Part shown: piece by piece, positions 17,375 to 26,099 of the stretch
Layout: the number at the start of each line of letters is the position of its first letter
How positions within the stretch are numbered: position 1 is the stretch's first letter
NCBI GenBank assembly: GCA_002305535.1
Contig: DBRE01000031.1
Location: 9,423-46,268, forward strand
Source: Syntrophomonas sp. UBA1376
GTDB lineage: Bacteria; Bacillota; Syntrophomonadia; Syntrophomonadales; Syntrophomonadaceae
Direction of reading: 5' to 3'
Length of the DNA stretch: 36,846 nt
Translations under genes and position numbers: made by a program
The notes under the pieces: generated by a model
What the model was told of the DNA's origin: nothing
What the model saw: only the letters and a program-made list of their open reading frames with translations
The model's database searches: none

Positions 17375-19027
17375 CTATCCTAGATTATGTTTATGCATTT
17401 TTTTATAAAGCAACGACCTATGAATATTAAGTAGTTGAGCAGCTCTTTTCCGATTTCCCCCGGAACGATTCAATGCCTCTAATATAGCATTCCTCTCCGC
17501 TAACAGGATGGTTTCTTGGAGAGTTGTTGTCGGTGGTTCGGACGTGCTTATATTATATTTCGAGCTTGAACTTACCCCCGTACTCATTCCCAATAGAGAC
17601 AGATGCTCTGGTTGAATAGTATCAGTGTTGCCAATAATCAGGTTTATGGCTCGTTCCAAAATGTTTTCCAGTTCACGGACATTGCCCGGAAAATCATATT
17701 CTCTCAGCCGTCGACGCGCCTCGTCACTAATTCCCACTAAGGGTATATACAAACGATCGGTAATCTTCTCTAATAAATAATCGGTCAAATAGTCAATGTC
17801 TTCACGGCGCTCCCGCAAGGGAGGAGCAGTTAAATCGATGACATTAAGTCGATAGAACAAATCGCTTCTAAATTTACCCTGTTTGATCAACTCAGTCAAA
17901 TCACTATTAGTTGCTGCAATCACTCTTACATCCAACTTAATGGTATTAGTGCCCCCTAATCGCTCAATCTCAAACTCTTGTAGAACTCGCAATAGTTTAG
18001 ATTGTAAGCTTAGGTGAAGTTCCCCAATTTCATCCAAAAATATGCTACCGCCATTAGCCAGTTCAAATTTACCTGGCTTCCCCCCCCGCATGGCACCGGT
18101 AAATGCTCCTTCACAGTATCCGAACAGTTCTGACTCCATCAAGTTCTCTGGGATAGCGGCGCAGTTTACTTTAATGAAGGGTTGATTACTGCGTGCACTG
18201 GCATTGTGAATGGCATGAGCCAATAGCTCTTTGCCGGTTCCGCTTTCACCTCTGATCAATACTGTAGAGGTAGTCTTAGCTGCTTGAGCAGCCAGATGTC
18301 TCACCCTTTTCATCTGCGGTGACATACCCACTATTTCATTGAAGGTGTATTTGCTGCGCACTGTTTCTAATTCACTGCGATAATACTCGATTCTATTCAA
18401 GGCAATATTTAACTGATGCGAAAGATGTTTGGCTTTTTGGGCATCCATAACTATCTCTTTGGCCAAATGTTCCATGAGGGGAATAGTCTCCATTACATGC
18501 TTATCCACCAATGATGAAGCTTGAGGGCCCAGCACCTCAATTGCGCTTTTGCTCACCGAGCGAATATACCCTTTACCATCAATAGCGATCATAGCATTAC
18601 CCAAGTAATCAAAGCTATTGGGGCCCATTACTCTATATAACTCTTGAGCTCCCACCCCCAATAGGTCCGAAGACAATACCAGGCCTATGAGACGGCCGGA
18701 ATCATCCTTGACTGGATAACGATGAAAACCTGTGTCCACAAATAGTTTAAAAGCTTCGCTTATATCGTTTTCGGGTTCTAGGGTTACTACTGATGGCTGC
18801 ATGAGCTCCTGAAGTAATGTGTTCTCATCTCTGTTATCGATCAAAGCTCTTATTAAGTGTGGCCGGGTAAAAACCCCCCGTAGATAACCTTCATCATCTA
18901 CAACTGGAGCACCATACAATTTATAATTGTTCATGCTTTCACAGGCTGATGCCAAAGTACTATTGATATTAAATGCATAAAACTCTGTGCGCATAATATC
19001 TCTAACCAGCACAGTATCAGACCTCAT
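17375..19027 (-). CDS. sigma-54-dependent activator with CBS pair and PAS
   Basis: A 550-residue enhancer-binding protein. Domains in order: two CBS motifs (about 5-62 and 70-128), which usually bind adenine nucleotides; a PAS-like segment (about 135-185); a coiled linker; an AAA+ domain (about 230-465); and a Fis-type helix-turn-helix (about 508-548). Walker A is GESGTGKE (260-267), the sigma-54 contact loop is GAFTGA (307-312) and Walker B is FLDEIGE (330-336). So it should open sigma-54 promoters in response to energy charge or a small ligand. It lies between pfkA and hbd with gaps of 18 and 17 bases. I found no convincing sigma-54 promoter in the window, so its targets may be elsewhere. 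Confidence 0.93.
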   Translation of the reverse strand: MRSDTVLVRDIMRTEFYAFNINSTLASACESMNNYKLYGAPVVDDEGYLRGVFTRPHLIRALIDNRDENTLLQELMQPSVVTLEPENDISEAFKLFVDTGFHRYPVKDDSGRLIGLVLSSDLLGVGAQELYRVMGPNSFDYLGNAMIAIDGKGYIRSVSKSAIEVLGPQASSLVDKHVMETIPLMEHLAKEIVMDAQKAKHLSHQLNIALNRIEYYRSELETVRSKYTFNEIVGMSPQMKRVRHLAAQAAKTTSTVLIRGESGTGKELLAHAIHNASARSNQPFIKVNCAAIPENLMESELFGYCEGAFTGAMRGGKPGKFELANGGSIFLDEIGELHLSLQSKLLRVLQEFEIERLGGTNTIKLDVRVIAATNSDLTELIKQGKFRSDLFYRLNVIDLTAPPLRERREDIDYLTDYLLEKITDRLYIPLVGISDEARRRLREYDFPGNVRELENILERAINLIIGNTDTIQPEHLSLLGMSTGVSSSSKYNISTSEPPTTTLQETILLAERNAILEALNRSGGNRKRAAQLLNIHRSLLYKKMHKHNLG

Positions 19028-19045
19028 TTCACCTAAAAGGGATAG

Positions 19046-20137
19046 TTAATCACCAAAGCTTATACCTATGGCTCGACCAGTTCTTATCATATCGCTATCC
19101 AGCGGTACCTTCCGAATTTCACTGATAGACTCCTGTAAGCTTACGGTTGTAATCTTGGTTCCCTGCAGACTCACCATGACTCCAGAATTGCCTTCTATCA
19201 GGTTTTCTGCGGCAGCTACTCCATACCTGGTAGCCAGAATACGGTCGTAGGGTATAGGTGATCCTCCCCTTTGCAAATGGCCCAGGACAGTAACCCGAGT
19301 TTCTATATCAGTTATGGCTTCGATTTCTTGAGATAACTGGTTGCCAATACCGCCCAAACGGATGGGATCATGACTGGTAGGCACATACTTTTGCACTACC
19401 ATTTCGCCATCTTGAGGGGCTGCTCCTTCAGCTACCACGATGATGCTGAATTTTTTGGTCAACAGACGCCGCTGCGTGATTTTCTCCACTATTGCTTCAG
19501 CTTTGTAAGGGATCTCTGGAATAAGTATTACATCTGCACCACCAGAAATCCCTGCACATAACGCTATCCAGCCAGCATAACGTCCCATGACTTCTAATAT
19601 CATGACCCGATGATGAGATTCTGCAGTAGTATGCAGCTTATCAAGTGCTTCAGAGGCTGTATTGACAGCGGTGTGAAAGCCAAAAGTTACATCGGTCGCC
19701 GAAAGATCGTTATCTATCGTTTTGGGAACACCTACAACTGGCACCCCCAGTTCGGCAAAACGATGAGCAATGTTGAGACTGCCATCCCCGCCTATGACAA
19801 CTAATCCTCCCAGACCTAGTTGCTGTATATTGGCAATCGCCCGGGCTGATTCATCACTAAAATAATCTTGTCCACCTACTATCGAATGAAAATTGAAAGG
19901 GTTGTCCCGATTGGTGGTTCCCAGAATGGTTCCACCCCTATGGGCGATCCCCGATACGCTAGCTAAGTTCAAAGGCATATAGTCATTGTTCACTAAACCC
20001 TTAAAACCGTCGCGAAAACCAACTACTTCCACTCCATATTCATTAATGGCAGTTTTTGTCACAGCTCGAATGACTGCATTCAACCCGGGACAATCGCCTC
20101 CACCTGTTAAAACTCCAATGCGCTTAACCTTAGCCAT
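19046..20137 (-). CDS. pfkA: 6-phosphofructokinase, group III type
   Basis: A 363-residue phosphofructokinase that phosphorylates fructose 6-phosphate in glycolysis. Motifs: GVLTGGGDCPGLNAVIR (8-24), GGDGS (116-120), PKTIDNDL (138-145), VMGRYAGWIAL and the substrate loop GHLQRGGSP. The donor site is mixed. Gly119 in GGDGS is typical of ATP users, while Lys139 in PKTIDND is typical of PPi users. This G/K pair and the length are those of group III enzymes such as actinomycete ATP-PFKs, so ATP is the more likely donor. AGGGGGATC precedes the ATG. It is the first gene of a run with the sigma-54 activator, hbd and the PH protein. Confidence 0.93.
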   Translation of the reverse strand: MAKVKRIGVLTGGGDCPGLNAVIRAVTKTAINEYGVEVVGFRDGFKGLVNNDYMPLNLASVSGIAHRGGTILGTTNRDNPFNFHSIVGGQDYFSDESARAIANIQQLGLGGLVVIGGDGSLNIAHRFAELGVPVVGVPKTIDNDLSATDVTFGFHTAVNTASEALDKLHTTAESHHRVMILEVMGRYAGWIALCAGISGGADVILIPEIPYKAEAIVEKITQRRLLTKKFSIIVVAEGAAPQDGEMVVQKYVPTSHDPIRLGGIGNQLSQEIEAITDIETRVTVLGHLQRGGSPIPYDRILATRYGVAAAENLIEGNSGVMVSLQGTKITTVSLQESISEIRKVPLDSDMIRTGRAIGISFGD

Positions 20138-20310
20138 TATTGATCCCCCTGTTAGCGATTAATTTATAATGTATCGATATAGGGCCTATTCGGCACACAT
20201 CATGATTATTCCTGTCCCTAATTGGTCTCTTAGGGATTCTCTCGCATACAGTTTAACTGATGTATTAAGAAGATACCAATTCCCTCCCCCATACCTTTGG
20301 CGCCAAATGA

Positions 20311-21648
20311 TTAGAATCCAGCCAAATAAATACTGTATTCCAGAGGCCTTTTAAAAGCATTGCGCATTACTATTTTTGACAGCTCGGTTACTGTAGTCTT
20401 GCGTGGTTTCGAGTTGACTTCAATGAGCCATATGTGGCCATTTTTGTCCAATCCCAGATCCAGACCTAGTTCACCATAAACCATCTGACTGGCTCTTTCA
20501 ATGGTGGTGGCTACCTGATGGCAAAACTCCTTGATCTGTCGGTTCTTTTCTTCTATTAAATCAGCTTTCCGAAACATTGATCGCATTATGATCTTACTGG
20601 GTAGGGCTTTGCCCCCACTGCTCAAATTGGCTACCGAACTTCCCCGAGGGGCAACGCGTACAAACTTCTTGCTCAGTTGCCACTCACCTCTGCCATTTTT
20701 CTGAAAGATGATGCGAATATCAAAAGGTGACCCATGGTAAGTGGCTATATCTATGCCCTGTTGAACAATATAGGGTTTATCGGCGCGTATGGATCGGGTA
20801 CGATGAATAAAGTCTGCCGCATCATCTGCGGTACTACGGAAGCGTTTGCTTCGGTGCACTACGTAATGCAAGGTGTTTTTTCTATCCTGAGTTACTCGAA
20901 TAATGCCCATTCCTAAACTTCCATTGCTGGGCTTGACATACACCGTCCTATATCGCCTCAACATTGCCGCTAAGTTTTCAGTGGTTAACGGCCTAGTTTC
21001 CGGCAAATGTTGATGCAACACCGGATTGGTAAGGAGCATCTCATGAACTCTCCATTTATTGAGGAAGGAGGGATTGAAATATTTCAGGTAAGGCTGCTGC
21101 ATCAACTTCGTTTTGGCGTTTTTGATTTGTTGGCGCGCTTCTCCTCTACGAGTTGAAACTCGGTCATATACTACATCGGGCAGTGGATAAATGGAAGATA
21201 TCCAACTCCCCCTTCCCTGATTAGAAGGGCGATATGAATAACCCCTTACCGTTAAGTTATCCCAATTAATAGAAGCAGGGGTAAATACGTAGGTCTGGCC
21301 TGGCAATGTTTTGCTTATGTGATTCAAATAAATAAGTTCTGCCTGTACACTGGTCGGATCATAATTCCCACGGTTAGGTAAATTGGTGGCCAAAATCCCT
21401 ATGGTTGGTCCCAAATGCAACATGTCAGCCTGTTTATCATATCTAATCTGCATGCGTTTTCTTTGGTGAATATAAAGAGCTTGTGCCAGTGTTGGGGAAA
21501 GCATATAAGTAGCTCTGGTATCAGGCCTAACCACTAATTCTGCGACAACTATCAGGCAGCCCACTCTTACCTTCACCAGTGGTTGCACTGTGATTCCCAG
21601 ACGTTCAACCAAACGATCGGATAGGAATATTTTGCCTACTATTTTCAT
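20311..21648 (-). CDS. YheC/YheD-type ATP-grasp ligase (paralogue C)
   Basis: A 445-residue YheC/D-family ATP-grasp protein, the second gene of the distal pair. The N-terminal domain ends in PLPDVVYDR. The catalytic half has NKWR (197-200), YVKPSNGSLGMGI (237-249), DIRIIFQKN (310-318), GELGLDLGLD and the metal site IEVNSKP with E410 and N412. All expected ATP and metal residues are intact. Its ATG overlaps the previous stop by one base (TAATG), with GGAG nine bases upstream, so it is coupled to paralogue B. The shared YLAGF near both C-termini of B and C suggests these two arose by duplication. Probable role: ATP-dependent ligation on a spore or surface peptide; not proven. Confidence 0.87.
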   Translation of the reverse strand: MKIVGKIFLSDRLVERLGITVQPLVKVRVGCLIVVAELVVRPDTRATYMLSPTLAQALYIHQRKRMQIRYDKQADMLHLGPTIGILATNLPNRGNYDPTSVQAELIYLNHISKTLPGQTYVFTPASINWDNLTVRGYSYRPSNQGRGSWISSIYPLPDVVYDRVSTRRGEARQQIKNAKTKLMQQPYLKYFNPSFLNKWRVHEMLLTNPVLHQHLPETRPLTTENLAAMLRRYRTVYVKPSNGSLGMGIIRVTQDRKNTLHYVVHRSKRFRSTADDAADFIHRTRSIRADKPYIVQQGIDIATYHGSPFDIRIIFQKNGRGEWQLSKKFVRVAPRGSSVANLSSGGKALPSKIIMRSMFRKADLIEEKNRQIKEFCHQVATTIERASQMVYGELGLDLGLDKNGHIWLIEVNSKPRKTTVTELSKIVMRNAFKRPLEYSIYLAGF

Positions 21649-23027
21649 TAATCATACTCCTTTTCTGAAAATCCTGCCAGATATCGACTATATAACAATG
21701 GGTTTATTATTGACTGCTGACGCATTTGTTGTTCGCCAATGAGATTGAATATTTGTCGGGCAGGACGTAAATTGGCCTCAATAAACCAGGCCTTACCGGA
21801 TGTGTCTATCCCTAAATCGATTCCCATTTCTCCAGCCATACCGATACTTTTCTCTAAGACCCGGGCTGACTCCAGGGCTATGAAACTAAGATCATGTTCT
21901 ATTTGATCACGCTGTTCCCTTTTTTGAAAATGTCGTTCCAAAACAGTGCTGAGTTTAGAGCCCCGACCACCCGTAGCAATATTACTGGTGATAGAACCTT
22001 GGGCCCCCATACGACAGCCCATGCCAGTTATATCCCACCGTCCCGTATGATCTTTCTGTACTATTGCTCTCACATCGGTGATATGACCCTGGAATGATAA
22101 TAAATCAATGGGCTGTTGAGCCAGATATGCTCGCCGTCCCATTACGACGCGTAAGGCTCTTTGCAGTTGACTTAAAGAGTGAGCTGTCCCCCGGAATGAT
22201 TTTTGGTTTTTCTGATACTGGTATTGATAGTTACCTTTCCTTCCATTGCGCCTAACCCGTATGATATTGTTTCCCTTCGAGCCGATAATCGGCTTCAGAT
22301 AAACCGCCTGGTATTTGTTTATCATGCTGTCAACGATAGTGAAATTTGTGAGTAGTCTGGTATCTGGCAGGTGTTCAGCTAATCGAGGATGGTGGCTAAT
22401 GATTTGATAGGTTAACCATTTGCCAGCCATGGTAGGGTTGATGAACTTGACTCCTAATTCATCAAATCTTTTGCGGAGCGAAAGGATAATCCGGGAATAT
22501 GAATAACTCCTCTCTCGTGGATAAACTACATCTGGAAAAGGGTAACTACGTTTAGTCCAACCATTTTTTCCGTATGTGTACCCGATGACGACCTGATTTT
22601 GCCAATCAATGGTATGGGGGCTAAAGACATAACATATCTCCCCTATCTCTTGACCTCGATTAAGAAGTTGTTTTGCAAAGCCTGTCTGTCCATTATAAGG
22701 CTTGCTGGGCCCTCCCAAGATTTCTATCATAATCCCTACCATGGGACCCAGTCTGATCTCTTTAGCACTACTTGAATAGCCGTACTCACTATTAGATTTC
22801 AAGCACAACCGGTGCAGACTGGCCGGGTGCATATAGAGTACCTTGGCATCATTATTACTATCTGTCTGTATGTTTACCAAAAATGAGTGGCTCCGCTTAC
22901 CAGTTCGAACGATTAGCTCTTCATTGTCTTGCAAAAACAGTTGTCCAGCTAGTTTTTTAGTTACAACAATTCTTCTTAGGCTTAATTGGTCGTTCGCTGC
23001 AATACGAATTTTGGGAAATGAATACAT
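21648..23027 (-). CDS. YheC/YheD-type ATP-grasp ligase (paralogue B)
   Basis: A 459-residue YheC/D-family protein, first gene of the distal pair. The frame is open 90 codons further upstream, but that part does not look like the family and overlaps a promoter-like box, so the ATG at 23027 (MYSFPKIRIAAND) is chosen; GGTGG lies ten bases before it. Family marks: PFPDVVYPR, AGKW (201-204), YLKPIIGSKGNNI (243-255), DVRAIVQKD (318-326). The metal site reads IEANLRP instead of EVNSKP, keeping E417 and N419. The glycine loop is also changed (GNN for GxG). It may have altered activity compared with paralogues A and C. It is divergent from the DUF523 gene. Confidence 0.85.
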   Translation of the reverse strand: MYSFPKIRIAANDQLSLRRIVVTKKLAGQLFLQDNEELIVRTGKRSHSFLVNIQTDSNNDAKVLYMHPASLHRLCLKSNSEYGYSSSAKEIRLGPMVGIMIEILGGPSKPYNGQTGFAKQLLNRGQEIGEICYVFSPHTIDWQNQVVIGYTYGKNGWTKRSYPFPDVVYPRERSYSYSRIILSLRKRFDELGVKFINPTMAGKWLTYQIISHHPRLAEHLPDTRLLTNFTIVDSMINKYQAVYLKPIIGSKGNNIIRVRRNGRKGNYQYQYQKNQKSFRGTAHSLSQLQRALRVVMGRRAYLAQQPIDLLSFQGHITDVRAIVQKDHTGRWDITGMGCRMGAQGSITSNIATGGRGSKLSTVLERHFQKREQRDQIEHDLSFIALESARVLEKSIGMAGEMGIDLGIDTSGKAWFIEANLRPARQIFNLIGEQQMRQQSIINPLLYSRYLAGFSEKEYD

Positions 23028-23060
23028 CCCCTTATCGCCACCGTTCCTGTTTAGTATCTT

Positions 23061-23068
23061 ATAATATG
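23061..23068 (-). promoter_or_regulatory. candidate sporulation-type -10 of the paralogue B operon
   Basis: CATATTAT, followed by A, on the minus strand, 34 bases before the start of paralogue B. With the next base it fits CATAnnnTA, the SigK -10 pattern. Downstream bases match the paralogue A promoter region at fixed spacing. No clear -35. Confidence 0.35.
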
Positions 23069-23157
23069 AAAACAGTTCATTCTTTGCTATTATTAAAAAG
23101 TAACTCATTACCGCTTTAGTAGCGATAATACTTGTAGTAGATGGAGAGATTAAGATT

Positions 23158-23622
23158 ATGATTCTGGTAAGTGCTTGTTTATGCGGTTTGAACTGCAAAT
23201 ATGATGGCCGTAATAACGAACACCCATTTTTTGCGGAAATGCTGGATCGTGGTGATGTGATCACTGTGTGTCCGGAAGTCTTAGGGGGATTACCCATTCC
23301 TAGAAAGCCGGCGGAAATAATCCAAGGAACCGGTAGTGATGTATTGGCTGGTACAGCCCAGGTAATCGCCCATGATGGTGAAGACCTGACTAAGTTCTTC
23401 GTGAAGGGTGCCCAGCGGTCTCTGGAACTGGCCCAGGAACATCAGGTGGATCTGGTGATCTTGAAGAGCAATAGCCCTTCTTGCGGTGTAGGAAAAATAT
23501 ATGACGGCACCTTTACCCACCAAATTAGGGAAGGTCATGGCGTTACAGCAGCCCTATTGAAAGAAAACGGCTTATCAGTGGTCAGTGACCTCGAATATCT
23601 CAAGGAGCGTGGTCAAGAATGA
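23158..23622 (+). CDS. DUF523 family protein
   Basis: A 154-residue DUF523 protein of unknown function. It is cysteine-rich in the family pattern: SACLCGLNCKYDG (5-17), the VCPEVLGGLPIPR segment, and KSNSPSCGVG near residues 103-112. The conserved cysteines suggest metal or sulfur binding, possibly linked to the thiolation-type protein next door. GGAGAG lies ten bases before the ATG. Its TGA overlaps the next ATG (ATGA), so the two genes are translationally coupled. Confidence 0.88.
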   Translation: MILVSACLCGLNCKYDGRNNEHPFFAEMLDRGDVITVCPEVLGGLPIPRKPAEIIQGTGSDVLAGTAQVIAHDGEDLTKFFVKGAQRSLELAQEHQVDLVILKSNSPSCGVGKIYDGTFTHQIREGHGVTAALLKENGLSVVSDLEYLKERGQE

Positions 23623-24608
23623 AGGCAGTCAGCCTTTTTTCAGGAGGTCTTGATTCACAATTGGCAGTGCGATTGATGCAAAATCAAGGTGTAGTAGTTA
23701 CTGCCATAAATTTCAGCAGCCCCTTTTTTGGCGCCGATGAACGCACCAAAAGAGCTGCCCATCAATTGGGAATTGAACTATTGATAAAACCTGTGGGGGA
23801 AGAGTACTTAGAACGAGTGCTTAGGAACCCTGTATACGGCTATGGGAAAAACCTGAATCCCTGTATAGACTGTCACGGTTTCATGTTCAGAAAGGCTGGC
23901 GACCTTATGCATGATCTAGGAGCCTCCTTCATTGTTACCGGCGAAGTCCTAGGACAACGCCCCATGAGTCAGAACCGTTCTGCGCTCAATGCCGTCGATA
24001 AATTATCCGGATACAAAGGTTATATAGTCCGTCCTCTGTCCGGCAGACTTCTGGAGGCTACCATACCTGAAAAAGAGGGCTGGATCGATCGTCAATTAAT
24101 GCTTGATATCAGTGGTCGTGGACGCACCAGGCAAATGGAGTTAGCCGAAGAGTTTGGCATTCAGGAATATCCTTCCCCGGCAGGTGGGTGTTTGCTGACC
24201 GAACAAAACTACGCCCGCCGGCTCAAAGAAATACTGAATCTTATTGAGCATCCCCGACCGGAGGATTTGGACATTTTGAAAATAGGACGCCATTTTTATC
24301 TCGAAGCAGGTCTTCTTTTGGCAGTAGGCCGAAACCATTCTGAAAATGCCCGTTTGGAAGCGCAATCCCGTTCATCTGATCGGTTGATAAAGGTAACTGA
24401 CCGACCCGGTCCAGTGGGTTTGCTTCGACCAATCCTGCCTATTGATCCTAGCCCCCATTTAACTTACGCTGGCTCCATAGTGGCCCGCTATAGTGATGCT
24501 AAAAATGAAAAAACCGCCCCTGTGAAAGTCTATACCAAGGACGGTGAAATCACTGAAACTTTTGTAGTTATCCCTTTACCTCAGGATCAAATTCCTGCTA
24601 CGGTTTAG
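23619..24608 (+). CDS. PP-loop ATPase of the thiouridylase/TtuA-like type
   Basis: A 329-residue protein of the adenine-nucleotide alpha-hydrolase family, often annotated as a tRNA thiouridylase or DUF814 protein. The PP-loop is FSGGLDS (7-13). C82 and C85 (PCIDCH) and C191 (AGGCLLT) are three cysteines placed like the iron-sulfur ligands of cluster-dependent tRNA thiolases. The C-terminal 110 residues contain ILKIGRHFYL and an NFACT-R/DUF814-like part. Probably activates an RNA base or other substrate for sulfur insertion; the true substrate is not known. Coupled to the DUF523 gene upstream. Its stop overlaps the convergent SGNH gene by four bases. Confidence 0.8.
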   Translation: MKAVSLFSGGLDSQLAVRLMQNQGVVVTAINFSSPFFGADERTKRAAHQLGIELLIKPVGEEYLERVLRNPVYGYGKNLNPCIDCHGFMFRKAGDLMHDLGASFIVTGEVLGQRPMSQNRSALNAVDKLSGYKGYIVRPLSGRLLEATIPEKEGWIDRQLMLDISGRGRTRQMELAEEFGIQEYPSPAGGCLLTEQNYARRLKEILNLIEHPRPEDLDILKIGRHFYLEAGLLLAVGRNHSENARLEAQSRSSDRLIKVTDRPGPVGLLRPILPIDPSPHLTYAGSIVARYSDAKNEKTAPVKVYTKDGEITETFVVIPLPQDQIPATV

Positions 24609-25150
24609 TCGGATGAGGCAAAAATACTGAGATCTATTTGCTCAAACATGGCCTGATAACCGGAACGAGCAGGGTGTCCCCCGTCCGGCAACAACAGTTC
24701 CGTAAGCAGTTGACCCTGGGAATCATAAAAGGCTTGGTGAAAGTCTATCACCTTCAATTGGAGTTGATCGGCTGTTTGATGTATCCAGTCACGTAGCCTC
24801 ATCAGGCTGCGCTCCCAAGGTGCGTAATCCACGGCGGTGGGAGTACCTAGTATGACTATTATGCCCGCCGCCAAGGCTTTATCGATCATCATCTGCAGGT
24901 TGCGAACAATCACCTCATAAGATTCCTGACCCACCACATCATTTATGCCCCCCATCAAGATTAGATGAGTGGGTCCGACCTGCAAGACATGGCGATCAAA
25001 ACGGTGCAGCATATCCGAAGTAGTGTTACCGTTGATACCACGATTAATAATCTCTACCTGCAATTCTTTCTGCAACATGGCTACCCATGAGTCCTGAGGG
25101 CCAAAAGGAAATCCCCAGGTAATCGAATCACCCAGACATACTATCTTCAT
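24605..25150 (-). CDS. SGNH/GDSL-family hydrolase
   Basis: A 181-residue serine esterase of the SGNH fold. Catalytic Ser9 lies in LGDSITWG, block III is GGIND (67-71) with Asn70, and the Asp/His pair is in LPDGGHP (D156, H159). It has no signal peptide, so it acts in the cytoplasm. The frame opens 14 codons earlier, but GGAGG just before the ATG at 25150 decides the start. It follows the metallo-beta-lactamase gene by ten bases and appears to be the last gene of the long mqn run. The substrate, an acyl or acetyl ester, is unknown. Confidence 0.88.
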   Translation of the reverse strand: MKIVCLGDSITWGFPFGPQDSWVAMLQKELQVEIINRGINGNTTSDMLHRFDRHVLQVGPTHLILMGGINDVVGQESYEVIVRNLQMMIDKALAAGIIVILGTPTAVDYAPWERSLMRLRDWIHQTADQLQLKVIDFHQAFYDSQGQLLTELLLPDGGHPARSGYQAMFEQIDLSIFASSD

Positions 25151-25160
25151 TTTTTTCCTC

Positions 25161-26057
25161 CTATATCGTTTCGAAGGTACCATACTTGTCATGGTTTACC
25201 ATTCCCAGCTTCTCCAATCGCTCCAGATGTTTTAGGATCATAAGTTTTTCCCAAAACAGAACAAAGGGAGTGGGGTGCATACGGTAAATCAAATGTTGAT
25301 CAGCAAGTTCGTTAAATGTAGCAGGTTTGTTTTTAAGGTAACGGTAAATGCGCTCTTCTCGTTTGTAAATACGGGCTTTATACTCCTGTAAGGTTCCCAT
25401 AGGATCAGTGTCAATTTCTTTGGTATGGCAGGAACATAACCGAGGGGGCTTCAAGGCAATCAGACGGTCGATAGAATGTAGCATCTGATCTGGACTGGCC
25501 AGTACTTCTCCATACCACGGTCCGGCATTAGTTAAACAAATATCGCCGGTAAAGAGGAACTCCTGATCAGGAAACCAGAACGAGCAATGACCAGCCGAAT
25601 GTCCCGGCGTATGTAACACCTCTACTTTAGTATGACCAAGATCTAGTACCTGACCATCTGACAGGTAATCATGGATAGGTATGACCAGGTCTTCGGTAAC
25701 TTCCATGCCCATTTGCATCGCTGCCTCACGGTAGTCAATTCCCGGCATTAATTCCCCCCAGCGATCAATCGAATTGTAGTACATGAACTCCTGCTCACTA
25801 TCAAAAGCTTGGGCATCGTTAGCATGGATATAGGTTTGGGCATCGGTGAATAACCGATGCCCTCTGGTATGATCGTAATGATGATGAGTATACAGTATCT
25901 GATCCATTCTGGCAGGTTCAATCTCCAACAGAGATTTGGTATCTGCTCCGGTGTCGATAATGGTTCTTATATCATCCTCCACCAACACACAGTTACAGAA
26001 CAAAAAACCCGCTTCACTAAAGAGCAATTTAACACGATCGCTCACTGAAATCAGCAT
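25161..26057 (-). CDS. metallo-beta-lactamase fold hydrolase
   Basis: A 298-residue zinc hydrolase. The signature THHHYDH (57-63) gives the first metal ligands. HTPGHSAGH, FTGDICL and CSCHTKE supply the other histidines and the bridging aspartate. The C-terminal 70 residues form a winged-helix-like domain (TFNELADQ ... LIYRMHPTPFVLFWEKLMIL), as in LACTB2-like and many clostridial MBL proteins. A GGTGGGGG sequence precedes the ATG. It sits between the UPF0182 gene (42 bases) and the SGNH gene (10 bases). The fold is certain; the substrate, perhaps a thioester or ester, is not. Confidence 0.9.
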   Translation of the reverse strand: MLISVSDRVKLLFSEAGFLFCNCVLVEDDIRTIIDTGADTKSLLEIEPARMDQILYTHHHYDHTRGHRLFTDAQTYIHANDAQAFDSEQEFMYYNSIDRWGELMPGIDYREAAMQMGMEVTEDLVIPIHDYLSDGQVLDLGHTKVEVLHTPGHSAGHCSFWFPDQEFLFTGDICLTNAGPWYGEVLASPDQMLHSIDRLIALKPPRLCSCHTKEIDTDPMGTLQEYKARIYKREERIYRYLKNKPATFNELADQHLIYRMHPTPFVLFWEKLMILKHLERLEKLGMVNHDKYGTFETI

Positions 26058-26099
26058 CTGTCCCCCACCCCTTATATAGCAGCAAGATTCCTTTTCTTC

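Noticed and set aside
23028..23297. Upstream extension of ATP-grasp paralogue B by 90 codons
   Set aside because: The extension does not look like the family, overlaps the promoter-like box and runs over the divergent DUF523 start.
24141..24432. Minus-strand ORFs within the PP-loop gene
   Set aside because: Antisense to a complete gene with all family motifs; no ribosome binding site.
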